DNA of 51,451 bases from an uncultured Collinsella sp. (lineage in GTDB: Bacteria > Actinomycetota > Coriobacteriia > Coriobacteriales > Coriobacteriaceae): contig CABSAN010000008.1 in assembly GCA_902475785.1 (NCBI GenBank), positions 1-51,451 on the forward strand, read 5' to 3'. How positions within the stretch are numbered: the stretch's first letter is position 1; every line of letters begins with the position of its first letter. Position numbers and translations under genes: made by a program. The notes under the pieces were generated by a model. The model searched no databases. It worked only from the letters and a program-made list of their open reading frames with translations, and was not told the DNA's origin. Shown piece by piece: positions 43,427 to 51,398 of the stretch.

Positions 43427-44279
43427 TGTTAGCGTCAATCTATTTTTCACCAGTTTCACTAAACAGGCGCGCCGTTCGCGCAAAGGCGGTTTCACCGGTT
43501 GCGCTAACGTATTTTCACCAATTCCGGTCACGGCTTGACGGGCCCGTCCCTCGGCAGGTCCTTCAGCCTGTAGGACCTGCCGGTTATCTTGACCAGGTGG
43601 CAGTGGTGGCACACCCTGTCCGCGATCGCGCTCGCCGCCACGTCGTCCCCGAACACCCTGCCCCAGCCGCTGATCCCCACGTTGGTGGTGATGATCGTCG
43701 AGCGCTGCTCGTAGCGCGTCGATATCAGCTGGAACAGCAGGTCCGCACCCGCGCTGCCGACGTCGAGGTAGCCGAGCTCGTCGATGATGAGCAGCCTCGA
43801 GTGGGCGTAGTACTTGAGCCTCTTCTTGAGGATGCCGCGCGACGAGGCGTCCTCCAGGTCCTCGACGAGCCGGGCGCAGTCCACGAACCTGACCTCGCGC
43901 CCCGCCCTGACCGCCTCGATGCCCAGCGCGACGGCGAGGTGCGTCTCCTCCTCGAGCGGGTCGAAGGCGCTGCCCCTCGCGGACCTCCCGTCGGCGGCGG
44001 ACTCGCCCTCCCGCCAGTACTTGTCGACCGTGTGCCGGTCCATGCCGTGCCTCCTCGCGATCTCGCTGAAGTTCGGCTTCGCGCCGGACCCCCTGTAGAC
44101 GTTCAGCTCTCCCATTACGTTTCGCTCCATATCCCGCTCCTCCCGGGTCGGATACCCGATCGGAGCATAGTTCCGTTAGCGCAGTTGGTGAAAGTACGTT
44201 AGCGGGGTCGGCGAAAGCGCGTTAGCGCATTCGGCGAGATTCGTTTGCGAAAGTGGTTAGTTTTAGATTAGCGCTAACA
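43427..44279. mobile_element. 853-bp IS21-family deletion derivative
   Basis: Ends TGTTAGCG ... CGCTAACA, flanked by a perfect 5-bp target duplication CCGAG (43422-43426 and 44280-44284). Several GCGCTAACG-like and TTTCACC-like subterminal repeats lie near both ends, as in IS21. Only one fused open frame remains. Confidence 0.9.
43528..44130 (-). pseudogene. IstA-IstB fusion left by deletion in the IS21 element
   Basis: 200 residues. Residues 1-60 are the start of IstA (helix-turn-helix FSEIARRHGMDRHTVDKYWR). From THLAVALGIEAVRAG onward it is IstB (LLIIDELGYL Walker B, FGDDVAASAIADR). The join FDPLEEE-THLAVALG falls inside the IstB Walker A, removing GTGK, and the whole IstA catalytic core is gone. 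GGAGGAG precedes the ATG, so the peptide may still be made. It cannot be an active transposase or helper. Confidence 0.85.
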
Positions 44280-45012
44280 CCGAGGTGCTGCAACGGCTGC
44301 TCGCACAGGAGGGGCTACGGCTGCTCGAGGAGGCCCAGGGTGTTCTACAGCGCAAGGAGGGCGCAGGAGGCGGCCGACGCCGAGCTCTCGGCGAGCAGGT
44401 CCGGGATCGACGAGACCGAGGAGGGCGCCGCCGCCAAGCTCGCGGCCATCAGGGACGGGCTCGCGCGCGGGCTCTCCCCGCAGCAGATAGCGGCGACGAC
44501 CCCCGGGCTCAGCGCCTCCACCGTCTACAGGTGGGTGGACGCCGGCTACGACGGCATGACGAACATGGAGCTCAGGCGCAAGGTCGGCTACAGGCCGAGG
44601 TCGCGCCGGGCCCCGAGAAGGGCGACGTCCCACTCGTCGCGCAGGTCGCACGCGAGGAGCTGGCGCCCGGCGAGCTCGACCTCACGCCCGGCTGCATCGA
44701 CAGGGCCAGGGCCGCGAGGGGCGAGGGGCCGCTGGCGGGATAGGCGGCGGGCCGGGACATGGGCCGGGGGGCCCGTTGCGCTGAGTCCGGAACGGCTGCG
44801 CGGCGGGCTGGCGGAGCATGCGGCGACGGCATGGGGCACCGGCCTCCATAGCCTCTCCACCTGCGGAAACGAGGTGACGGCCAGGTGCCGGGAGCTATTT
44901 CCGCGTTGCGCTAGCTGCGGAAACGCGGGACCCGTTCAGGCTGTTGCATTGAGATTGAAAATCAACCGGCGTAAACTTTTAGTTGGGCAAATCCGGCAGA
45001 TTGGAGCTTGAA

Positions 45013-45076
45013 ACATGAGGGATATGCACCTCATGTCGCTCATAAAACGTCTCCTGACCTCGAAGGAGAACGTTTT
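45013..45076 (+). promoter_or_regulatory. Leader hairpins before the metallophosphoesterase operon
   Basis: ACATGAGG / CCTCATGT (45013-45036), then AAAACGTCTCC (45044-45054) pairing with GGAGAACGTTTT (45065-45076, one bulge) followed by TT. The second is terminator-like and lies 25 bases before the first start codon, so the leader may attenuate the operon. Confidence 0.55.
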
Positions 45077-45100
45077 TTAGCGATAAAAGGAGACATAAAT

Positions 45101-45739
45101 ATGATCTGGTTTACCAGCGACACCCACTTCGGGCATGAGAACGTGCTGAAGTTCACCGACCGCCCGTGGGAGACGATTTGGCAGATGAACGATGCCATCG
45201 TCGACAGCATCAACGGCAGGGTTGCCGTGGACGACGAGCTCTACATCCTGGGGGATTTCTCATTCAAGATGACCGCCCAGGACGCCTACGGGCTGCGCAA
45301 GCGGATCGCCTGCAGGCGCATCCACCTCGTCCCGGGAAACCACGACAAGGACTGGACCCAGCCGGCGGTCGCGGGCGCCTTCACCGTGGAGCCGCCGATC
45401 TGCGTGCTCAAGATCGACGGGCAGAAGATCGTCCTGAGCCATTACCCCATGGCCGACTGGCAGGGCATGAACCATGGGTCGTGGCACCTCCACGGGCACA
45501 TCCACAGCGGCGGCGGCGCGTACAACGGGTTCAACCGCAAGCAGGGCCTTCTGCGCTACGACGTCGGTTGCGATGCCAACGGGCACTCCCCGGTGAGCCT
45601 CGACGGGCTGAGGGAATGGTTCGCCGGAGTCGACGAGCCGTGCGGCCGGGTGAAATGGCCCTGGTGGGTCAACGAGACCGGCGACAGGCAGGTCGAGCGC
45701 GAGCTGGCGGCGTACAAGGGGGAAGAGGTGATCCGATGA
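45101..45739 (+). CDS. Calcineurin-like metallophosphoesterase 1
   Basis: 212 residues with all family motifs: TSDTHFGHENV, LGDF, PGNHD, LSHYP and HGHIHSG. The two-metal site would hydrolyse a phosphodiester; the substrate is unknown. The closest general type is the phage/plasmid-borne metallophosphoesterase starting MIWFTSDTHFGH. AAGGAGA is eight bases before the ATG. Its stop overlaps the next start (ATGA), showing coupling. Confidence 0.9.
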   Translation: MIWFTSDTHFGHENVLKFTDRPWETIWQMNDAIVDSINGRVAVDDELYILGDFSFKMTAQDAYGLRKRIACRRIHLVPGNHDKDWTQPAVAGAFTVEPPICVLKIDGQKIVLSHYPMADWQGMNHGSWHLHGHIHSGGGAYNGFNRKQGLLRYDVGCDANGHSPVSLDGLREWFAGVDEPCGRVKWPWWVNETGDRQVERELAAYKGEEVIR

Positions 45740-46461
45740 CGGTCTATGTGACGGGCGACATCCACAGTGGGCTCGACATGCAAAAGCTCCGCGACTGGGA
45801 GCTTGGGGATAGCCTTACCGGCGATGACTACCTCATTGTCGCCGGCGACTTTGGCTTTCCGTGGAACTTTTCTGCCGAGGAATGCGCCGACATCGCCTGG
45901 CTGGAGTCGCGCCCCTACACGGTACTGTTCGTCGACGGCAACCACGAGCGCTTCGATCACTGGGAGGAGCGCCCCATGGAGCCGTGGCACGGCGGGCTGA
46001 CGCAGCGCCTGTCGGACACCTCGCCCATTCGGCGCCTGACGCGCGGCGAGGTCTTCGAGCTCGACGGCTCGACAATCTTCACTATGGGCGGTGCCACGAG
46101 CGTGGACAGGGAATACCGCGTTCCGTATTCCAGCTGGTGGCCTCAGGAGCTCCCGGACGAGCGCGAATTCGATGCCGCGCGGGCAAAGCTCGACGAGGTC
46201 GGCTGGAAGGTCGACTGCGTCATCACCCATACCTGTGCCACGCGCATGCTCTCGCCGACGCTCTATCCGGACCCAGGCTGGGAACGCCCTGATGTGGACC
46301 GGCTGACCGGATTCCTCGATGAGCTCGAGGACCGCCTGGACTACAAGCGCTGGTATTACGGCCATTTTCACCGAGACGGCAACCCGGACGAACGTCATAC
46401 CGTGCTGTACGACCGGATCGTGAGACTCGGGGACAAACTCCTGCCGTGGGGTGCGTACTGA
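45736..46461 (+). CDS. Calcineurin-like metallophosphoesterase 2
   Basis: 241 residues (MTVYVTGDIHSG). Motifs GDIH, AGDFGFPW, VDGNHERFDHW, ITHTCATR and YYGHFHRD are intact. A clear paralogue of gene 3, more distant from gene 1. It starts on the ATGA overlap with gene 1; no separate ribosome site is needed. The open frame continues upstream inside gene 1, but the ATG at 45736 matches the start of gene 3 exactly. Confidence 0.9.
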   Translation: MTVYVTGDIHSGLDMQKLRDWELGDSLTGDDYLIVAGDFGFPWNFSAEECADIAWLESRPYTVLFVDGNHERFDHWEERPMEPWHGGLTQRLSDTSPIRRLTRGEVFELDGSTIFTMGGATSVDREYRVPYSSWWPQELPDEREFDAARAKLDEVGWKVDCVITHTCATRMLSPTLYPDPGWERPDVDRLTGFLDELEDRLDYKRWYYGHFHRDGNPDERHTVLYDRIVRLGDKLLPWGAY

Positions 46462-47183
46462 TGACGGTCTATGTGACAGGCGACGTGCACGGCAGGGCCG
46501 AGTACGGGTCCAGCCGGTTTGCATTCATAAATTGGCCGCTGGGCCGGACCCTGACGCGCGATGACGCGGTGATCGTGGCCGGCGACTTCGGCTTTGTCTG
46601 GGACGGCTCGAATGCTGAGAGGTATTGGCTCGATTGGTTTGAGTCAAAACCATGGACCACGTGTTTCGTAGACGGCAACCACGAGAACCACCGGATGCTG
46701 GCAGAACTGCCGGTGCGGGAGTGGAACGGCGGCCTCGTCCATGAGGCGCGACCGCACGTGCTGCACCTGATGCGCGGAGAGGTGTTCGATATCGACGGGT
46801 TCACAGTCCTTGCCATGGGCGGCGCCGCGAGCAACGACAGGCAGTATCGCAAGGAGGGGAGGAGCTGGTGGCCCGAGGAGATGCCGAGCGAGGAAGAGAT
46901 GGACCACTGCCGCGCCTCGCTCAACCGCGTAGGCTGGAGGGTCGACTACGTGGTGAGTCACGAGGCTCCTGCTGCCCTGGCTAGAGAGCTGTGCCGCGAG
47001 CGCGGACGTGAGTGCGGCGGGGATACGCTGCAAACTTTCCTGGGCGAGCTCGACGGGCGGCTCGACTATCGCATCTGGCTCTTCGGGCATTACCACGGCG
47101 ACGAATGGCGCGACGACAGGCATCGCCTGGTCTATCGAGACATCGTGCCGATCGAAAGTGCTGCGCCCGGTTCTCAGTTCTAG
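46461..47183 (+). CDS. Calcineurin-like metallophosphoesterase 3
   Basis: 240 residues (MTVYVTGDVHGR). Motifs GDVHGR, AGDFGFVW, VDGNHENH, VSHEAP and FGHYHGD are intact. It starts on the last base of the previous stop (TGATG). With genes 1 and 2 it forms a tightly coupled operon of three paralogues, which suggests a complex or three related substrates. Its stop codon lies in a terminator hairpin. Confidence 0.9.
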   Translation: MTVYVTGDVHGRAEYGSSRFAFINWPLGRTLTRDDAVIVAGDFGFVWDGSNAERYWLDWFESKPWTTCFVDGNHENHRMLAELPVREWNGGLVHEARPHVLHLMRGEVFDIDGFTVLAMGGAASNDRQYRKEGRSWWPEEMPSEEEMDHCRASLNRVGWRVDYVVSHEAPAALARELCRERGRECGGDTLQTFLGELDGRLDYRIWLFGHYHGDEWRDDRHRLVYRDIVPIESAAPGSQF

Positions 47184-47218
47184 AAACCCCCTAGAAATGC
47201 TCTAGAGGGTTTCTAGAA
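47178..47218. terminator. Perfect 12-bp hairpin between convergent genes
   Basis: TTCTAGAAACCC (47178-47189) pairs with GGGTTTCTAGAA (47207-47218); the stop codon of gene 3 is in the left arm, and a smaller CTAGA hairpin is in the loop. Only AAAATTA follows on the plus strand, but it could act in both directions. Confidence 0.6.
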
Positions 47219-47236
47219 AATTAGATGCTATGCGAC

Positions 47237-47815
47237 CTACTCATCCTTCATCTGGGTCATGGCCTCGACCTTGGCCTCGGCCGCGGCCGCCCGCTGTTCG
47301 GTTGCAGCGAGGCGGTCCTTGAGGGCGGCGACCTCGGCCATCAGGTCGCGCTGGGCCAGGAGTGCGTCGTTCAACTCGGCTTGGGCTTTCAACGCGGCGT
47401 CACGCTCGACGCGCAGGCGCTCGATCTCATCGGCCATGGCTTCAGCCTCGGCGCGGAGCTGAACGACCTGCCTGTCGAGCTCCTTAGCACGGGAGAAGTA
47501 CCTGACGCTTGCGGCGTGGAGCTCGTTGTTCTCGAGCTCGAGGCTCGCGGTATCGAGCTCGAACTTCTCCTCTATAAAGGCAATCCGCTCATTGCAGTCG
47601 GCCTCAAGTCTTTCGTTCCGATCCGTCGCCTCGACGAGCTTGCGGCTGAATTCATCCACCTGGGCCATGAGCAGTGCGTTCTCGGTCATGAGGTTGCCCG
47701 TCTCGCGCAGCAGCTTCTCCCGCCATGTCGCCTCGATCCGCTCGGCGGCCTCATCGAGGACGGACTTCACGCCGGGCGTCTCGCTGATTTTTCTCTCGTT
47801 TGGGTTGTCTGTCAT
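47237..47815 (-). CDS. Coiled-coil protein
   Basis: 192 residues, almost wholly charged helix with heptads (LRETGNLMTENALLMAQVDE; ALLAQRDLMAEVAALKDRLA). The N-terminus (NPNERKISETPGVKSVLDEA) is less regular. No enzyme motif. The N-terminal layout resembles plasmid KfrA-type DNA-binding coiled-coil proteins, but I see no certain helix-turn-helix. GGAG lies seven bases before the ATG. Convergent with the metallophosphoesterase operon. Confidence 0.7.
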   Translation of the reverse strand: MTDNPNERKISETPGVKSVLDEAAERIEATWREKLLRETGNLMTENALLMAQVDEFSRKLVEATDRNERLEADCNERIAFIEEKFELDTASLELENNELHAASVRYFSRAKELDRQVVQLRAEAEAMADEIERLRVERDAALKAQAELNDALLAQRDLMAEVAALKDRLAATEQRAAAAEAKVEAMTQMKDE

Positions 47816-47938
47816 CGTGCGGCACTCCAATCAACAATGGGCATGGCTCCGCCATGCCGTACGGCTGGGAACAAATACGCGGCCGCTGTTGAGTTGTGTT
47901 TGTCCTGCGCTTGGTGAGTTCTAAAAGCGTCTCAAGTC

Positions 47939-48223
47939 ATGCGTTCACGCAGGTTTTCGATTGGAGAAATACCGCACGCTTTCATGGTATCACGTGCCTT
48001 AAAGACCATGAATGGACGGCCATATCGATTCGTTGAAAATGGCACCTACGACGTGCTGGTGGCAGGAGGTGAGGGCGTTAAAGATGTCGAGAATGATTAT
48101 GGGAGTATTTTAGATGCAGGTATGAGAAAGGGTCGAATCGAAGTGTCTGGCCGGACGCCAATTGTCCGGGAACTGTTCCGGTTCGACCCTGCTTCATTTT
48201 ACATCCGCGGCATGTTTTTGTAG
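47939..48223 (+). CDS. Weak open frame, 94 residues
   Basis: An open frame (MRSRRFSIGEIPHAFMVSRA...) without a clear ribosome site or recognised family. The opposite strand is also open (48078-48326). The region 47830-48423 may be decayed. A 12-bp perfect hairpin follows at 48329-48366. I would not treat this as a firm gene. Confidence 0.25.
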   Translation: MRSRRFSIGEIPHAFMVSRALKTMNGRPYRFVENGTYDVLVAGGEGVKDVENDYGSILDAGMRKGRIEVSGRTPIVRELFRFDPASFYIRGMFL

Positions 48224-48328
48224 ACGCCTGGCGATTACCGACCTTCACGACCTCGATGACGGTTTCCCCGTCCTCGATTCTTGCCAGATTGCGGTGGACA
48301 TCGCTGCGCGAACGGCCGGATATCATTT

Positions 48329-48372
48329 GAGCCAGAATCCTCTTCTATTGAAGCGGATTCTGGCTCAGTGGT
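48329..48372 (+). terminator. 12-bp perfect hairpin followed by T-run
   Basis: GAGCCAGAATCC (48329-48340) pairs with GGATTCTGGCTC (48355-48366), followed by AGTGGTTTTTAAC. The U-tract starts five bases late, so it is an imperfect plus-strand terminator. Confidence 0.55.
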
Positions 48373-48423
48373 TTTTAACTCGGTTGTTTGACAGAAGCCC
48401 ACGTCGATAGTCGGTCTGTGGAC

Positions 48424-48810
48424 TTAAGATTTCGGGGGCTCCCAAGCGTTTTCGATCGCGGCGCGGTAGATTGCAGCGTAATTAAGCATCCAGCTGCCAT
48501 CACCCGCTTTTTGAATAAACCCCTTATTCTTCAAAGAGGTATAGGCCCGGGAGATCGTGTTCTTACTTAGGTGGTAGCGCTCCTCAATCCATTTGCTTTT
48601 TGCGTAAAAGCCCATGGCTCGTTTGTTTTTGGAAGGATTTCCAAGCTTCCATACGAGGCCGAGGATGAGGCGCTCGGCAGCGACAGTGGTGGCACAACAC
48701 GCCCAGTCGGGCACCGAAATAAAATTCGCGTTATCCATTTTCCTTCTAATCTCTCGTTGCTCAGTAACATCATCGGAAAATTTGTCGGAAATCGACGGTA
48801 GCTCGCTCAT
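48424..48810 (-). CDS. Winged-helix DNA-binding protein
   Basis: 128 residues. The second half is a winged helix of the type found in GntR or plasmid replication proteins (KSKWIEERYHLSKNTISRAY, then TSLKNKGFIQKAG). The first part is helical (TTVAAERLILGLVWKL). The start at 48810 has AGGTGG five bases upstream. It lies just after the excisionase-like gene on the same strand, so it is probably part of element control. A role in replication initiation is possible but unproven. Confidence 0.65.
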   Translation of the reverse strand: MSELPSISDKFSDDVTEQREIRRKMDNANFISVPDWACCATTVAAERLILGLVWKLGNPSKNKRAMGFYAKSKWIEERYHLSKNTISRAYTSLKNKGFIQKAGDGSWMLNYAAIYRAAIENAWEPPKS

Positions 48811-48819
48811 GTTTACCAC

Positions 48820-49065
48820 CTAGTCAAGGTGGGCGGTACGACCTTCAAGCTGCTTGAAAAGCTCATAAAACGAGCTTTCAAACATGTAATTCGAGCGATG
48901 GATTTGGATGAGCTTGCCGGACTCGCGCATGAATTTGCGTGCGGTGTTTTCGCTCCAGCCAGTGAGTTCGCGGATATCGTTAACGCGGAGCAACCGATCG
49001 CACTGAGCGGCACCAGTGGGGAAAGTCGGTGTGGACGCCTGAGTGCTAATCTTTGGAGTAGCCAT
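48820..49065 (-). CDS. Excisionase-like helix-turn-helix protein
   Basis: 81 residues. HTH segment LLRVNDIRELTGWSENTARK, then FMRESGKLIQIHRSNYMF. Size, fold and position beside the integrase fit an excisionase (Xis) or AlpA-type regulator, directing excision and controlling the integrase. AAAGGA lies nine bases before the ATG. The winged-helix gene follows after nine bases. Confidence 0.7.
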   Translation of the reverse strand: MATPKISTQASTPTFPTGAAQCDRLLRVNDIRELTGWSENTARKFMRESGKLIQIHRSNYMFESSFYELFKQLEGRTAHLD

Positions 49066-49283
49066 GATGAGCTATCCTTTCAATGAGGGCCCTCCCTGTG
49101 CTTGTAAGACTTACCAGGTTCATAAGCACTTGGGGGGCCGGTTTCTATGACTACATGCGTAGCCATCTGACAGCTTTAGCATGTATTAAAACTCATTAGT
49201 TGTCAATCAAATATAGCATCTACCTGCGGAAACGGTATTATAGTACCGTAATATTATGAATAAAACGATGAATGAAAAACATG
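49066..49283. promoter_or_regulatory. Gap between xis-like gene and integrase
   Basis: AT-rich and gene-free. On the minus strand TTGACA (within 49199-49204) is a good -35 for the xis-like gene. ACGGTATTATAGTACCGT (49232-49249) is an 18-bp palindrome with one imperfect pair, a candidate operator or integrase arm site. Confidence 0.4.
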
Positions 49284-50531
49284 CTATTTCTCGCTTCTCT
49301 GTATATAGGCGTTGATGAAGTCTTCGTAGCCTTTAACTGCTTTTATTTCTGATTGTTGAACGAGGCTTGTATACGTTTTGAGCGTGATATTGGGGTCCGC
49401 ATGGCCAAGAATACCTTGCACGCTTCTAACGTCCGATCCGTTCGCCAGCATAAAAGTGCTTACGCAATGCCTGAGCTGATGCGGGCAGATGCCCTTATAT
49501 AGTTTTCCGCCAGTCGAATTATTCGGCTCATAGATTCCAAGATTGCAGCTAACTGCGAAATGGCGAAACCAATGGTTGAAGATGTAGTTCTTCATGTGAC
49601 AGACAGTAGGGACCCCTTGCTCGACAGCAATATCGCTAATGATGGGAGTGCTGCCAGTCTGGGACAGCCCCAGAGAGGCCAGGAACTCTTTTTGTATGGC
49701 TGACCATGATTGAAGACGTTCGGCCAGGGTTTCTCCAACGGGGATTTTGCGTTGGCTTTCTTGTGACTTGGGTGCCCTCAGTTCATGATCGTTGGTGTAC
49801 TGCCTATCAATTTTCAAGGTTTTATTGGCAGGGTCCCAATCGCGCCATTCGAGGCCCAGCATCTCGCCTTTTCGCATACCCGTATACACTAGTACTAGCG
49901 TACCAACAGCTTCGGCGGTGAGCTCAATGTGTTGAAGATGTGTGCATAGGGTAGCTACTTGCTCGATTGTCAGTGATTCTCTTTTGTTGCGTGGTCTGCG
50001 AACATGAACGGTAGCGCAGGGGTTTCGGTCAATTATTCTCTTTGCGACTGCATTCGACAGAATCTGGCGCAGTTTCGCATTGATTCGTACAAGCTCAGAT
50101 GGTTTGTATTTTCCAGTACGACGAGCCTCGGCATATGTTTCTTCGATTAGATCGGGAGTTAGCCCCTCAATTGTCTGAAACGCACCGAATAGGTCTTCGA
50201 TATGCCTGCAATCGTACGCTTCTCTTTCATAGCTCGTTGGCGCAAGCTCGGTGTCCCTATTTTCATGAAAGGCCCAGCAGTAGGACGCAAGCAAAGTGGG
50301 CTTTTTAGTTTTAGTGATCGTGCCAGAGGAGTTGATTTCAGCCAGCTTGGCCTGCATTGCAGCCTTAGCTTCTGTTTTAGTCTTGCAACGAACCGTATAA
50401 GTTGGGGATCGTTTGTAACGCCCTGTCTTAGGGTCCTTGACCCCAAGGGAAAAATAATAGCGATAGGTGTTAGGTGATCTCTTGTCTTTCCAACACGTGC
50501 CTCTTCCGCTAATTAGTGGCTGTTCTGACAT
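49284..50531 (-). CDS. int: Tyrosine integrase
   Basis: 415 residues. N-terminal arm-binding part (GKDKR-like start, RYKRSPTYTVRCKTK), SAM-like core-binding domain (about 65-165), and catalytic domain with Arg in YTGMRKGEMLGLEW, HQLRH and LGHADPNITLKTYTSL (nucleophile Tyr). Typical of tRNA-targeting integrases of Gram-positive mobile elements. GGAGTG lies six bases before the ATG. Transcribed away from attR, which starts 192 bases upstream. It should recombine the two 48-bp repeats. Confidence 0.95.
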   Translation of the reverse strand: MSEQPLISGRGTCWKDKRSPNTYRYYFSLGVKDPKTGRYKRSPTYTVRCKTKTEAKAAMQAKLAEINSSGTITKTKKPTLLASYCWAFHENRDTELAPTSYEREAYDCRHIEDLFGAFQTIEGLTPDLIEETYAEARRTGKYKPSELVRINAKLRQILSNAVAKRIIDRNPCATVHVRRPRNKRESLTIEQVATLCTHLQHIELTAEAVGTLVLVYTGMRKGEMLGLEWRDWDPANKTLKIDRQYTNDHELRAPKSQESQRKIPVGETLAERLQSWSAIQKEFLASLGLSQTGSTPIISDIAVEQGVPTVCHMKNYIFNHWFRHFAVSCNLGIYEPNNSTGGKLYKGICPHQLRHCVSTFMLANGSDVRSVQGILGHADPNITLKTYTSLVQQSEIKAVKGYEDFINAYIQRSEK

Positions 50532-50722
50532 CTTTGCACTCCGTTTCTTTGAATAGTTTTCAACAATTCATTGAGTGCAGTTTAGCTAAAGCTGTTAGTA
50601 ATATGTTTGTAAAAGCGTAGGCGCAGCTACCGGAGGTAAAAGACACAAACTGCTATGTTTATCTGCGGTTATATGGTGTTCAATGATGCTTGATGAATAG
50701 TAGGGGGTAGCATTAAATCATA
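50532..50722. other. AT-rich stretch between integrase and attR
   Basis: 191 bases with no gene. It should contain the integrase promoter and arm-type binding sites; I could not fix exact motifs. Confidence 0.4.
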
Positions 50723-50770
50723 TCTCCTAAAGCGGGTGTCGACGGTTCGAATCCGCCCGGGGGCACCAGA
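50723..50770. other. attR: 48-bp core
   Basis: Identical to 35171-35218. It is the displaced 3' half of the tRNA-Arg gene. Confidence 0.95.
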
Positions 50771-50778
50771 GATTTGCC

Positions 50779-50810
50779 GAGCCCGGTACCACCACGGTGC
50801 CGGGCTCTTC
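50779..50810 (+). terminator. Original tRNA-Arg terminator
   Basis: GAGCCCGGTACC (50779-50790) pairs with GGTGCCGGGCTC (50796-50807; one G-T pair), followed by TTCT. It was separated from the tRNA by the insertion. Confidence 0.75.
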
Positions 50811-50865
50811 TGGTCTAAGGGCCGGATTCGGGCCGTCGACACCCGCGTCACCAATTTCCCCGCGG

Positions 50866-50914
50866 GGGTTCGAGTCCGCCCGGGGGACACCAGAGATTTG
50901 CCGATCCCGGTACC
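50866..50914 (+). pseudogene. Second tRNA-Arg 3'-end remnant
   Basis: GGTTCGAGTCCGCCCGGGGG then ACACCAGAGATTTGCCGATC, close to the attR sequence and its flank. An inverted 14-base piece of the same tRNA (CCGTCGACACCCGC, 50833-50846) lies just before it. Probably an att scar of an older element. Confidence 0.65.
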
Positions 50915-50918
50915 GCAA

Positions 50919-51368
50919 CGGCGATACGCCTTGCTAGTTTTGAAAGCTCGTCGTCGGTGCCCTAACGCACTGCCGTTTAGTGCCGATTCTGCCATGCCCG
51001 CACTCTTCGCGAGGGTGAGGAGCGTGAATTGATCGGAGAGGGCCAACCACTCTGATAAAATCATCCTCGCTGTCGGCAGTCCTCGTGCCGGGCAGAGCCC
51101 TCCATCCGATGGGAGGTGATGCCCATGACCGATTTCACCGAGCTCGTGAAGCTCCTGACCGCTATGGTCTCGCTCCTCACGGCCCTTGTCGGCCTTTCCA
51201 AGGCACTCAAGCAGGGTTCGAAGCCCAAAAAGAAAGGCCACCGTCGCTAAGACGATGACCTAACTTCGTTAAGCAACGGCTCTGCCCAGCTCATCACAAC
51301 TTGGGCTGCCGTCGGCATCATTTTACCCTCCTGACGAGGAATTCGTCCATATTTCAAAAATCAAATTG
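50919..51368. repeat. Duplicated module, copy B
   Basis: Matches 42581-43028 through the relaxase 3' end, promoter-like region (TAAAAT -10), small peptide gene and downstream stretch. It lies outside the present element, so it is the remnant of a related element. Confidence 0.9.
51125..51250 (+). CDS. 41-residue hydrophobic peptide, copy B
   Basis: Identical protein to the copy at 42787, with one silent base change (GGC to GGT). Same ribosome site and leader. See copy A for the reasoning. Confidence 0.65.
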   Translation: MTDFTELVKLLTAMVSLLTALVGLSKALKQGSKPKKKGHRR

Positions 51369-51398
51369 TGCCCGCGTTGTCATCCTGCTATCGAAGCC

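Larger units (their letters stand above)
43179..44640 (+). pseudogene. IS30-type transposase, interrupted and truncated
   Basis: N-terminal part at 43179-43426 (SYGRLTRHERNTVERMLDRN, then REIAAELGRSPSTVTREVAAHR) has the IS30 helix-turn-helix. After removal of the inserted 853 bp and one 5-bp duplication, the frame continues exactly (AWPRCCNGCSHRRGYGCSRRPRV, given in part) into FYSARRAQEAADAELS ... LSPQQIAATTPGL ... GMTNMELRRKVGYRPR from 44285. The DDE catalytic domain expected next is missing. Cannot make an active transposase. Confidence 0.85.
43048..44965. mobile_element. IS30-family element split by an IS21 derivative
   Basis: Terminal inverted repeats of about 28 bp: left TTGATTCTCATTTTCATTGC..., right TTGATTTTCAATCTCAATGC... 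on the other strand, with about five mismatches. Flanks are CC on both sides, perhaps a 2-bp target duplication. The left end continues into a perfect 40-bp palindrome (43073-43112). Without the inserted element it would be about 1.06 kb, short for IS30, so the transposase is also internally deleted or truncated. Confidence 0.85.
35171..50770. mobile_element. Integrative and mobilizable element in tRNA-Arg
   Basis: Bounded by perfect 48-bp direct repeats: 35171-35218 in the tRNA gene and 50723-50770 next to the integrase. Net size is about 15.55 kb. Content: XRE regulator, adhesin, lipoprotein, oriT candidate, mobC, relaxase, small hydrophobic peptide, IS30 with inserted IS21 derivative, three metallophosphoesterases, coiled-coil protein, two DNA-binding proteins and a tyrosine integrase. 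There are no type IV secretion, coupling-protein or replication genes that I can identify, so it should need a helper for transfer. Confidence 0.93.

Noticed and set aside
45166..45735. Upstream extension of metallophosphoesterase 2
   Set aside because: The frame is open through gene 1, but the family motifs start at MTVYVTGD (45736), which overlaps the previous stop exactly as gene 3 does.
35171..50770. Self-transmissible conjugative element
   Set aside because: No VirB4, coupling protein, or other type IV secretion component is visible, so only mobilisation with a helper is supported.
50866..50914. A second functional tRNA
   Set aside because: Only the T-arm and acceptor 3' strand are present; there is no D-arm or anticodon arm in front.
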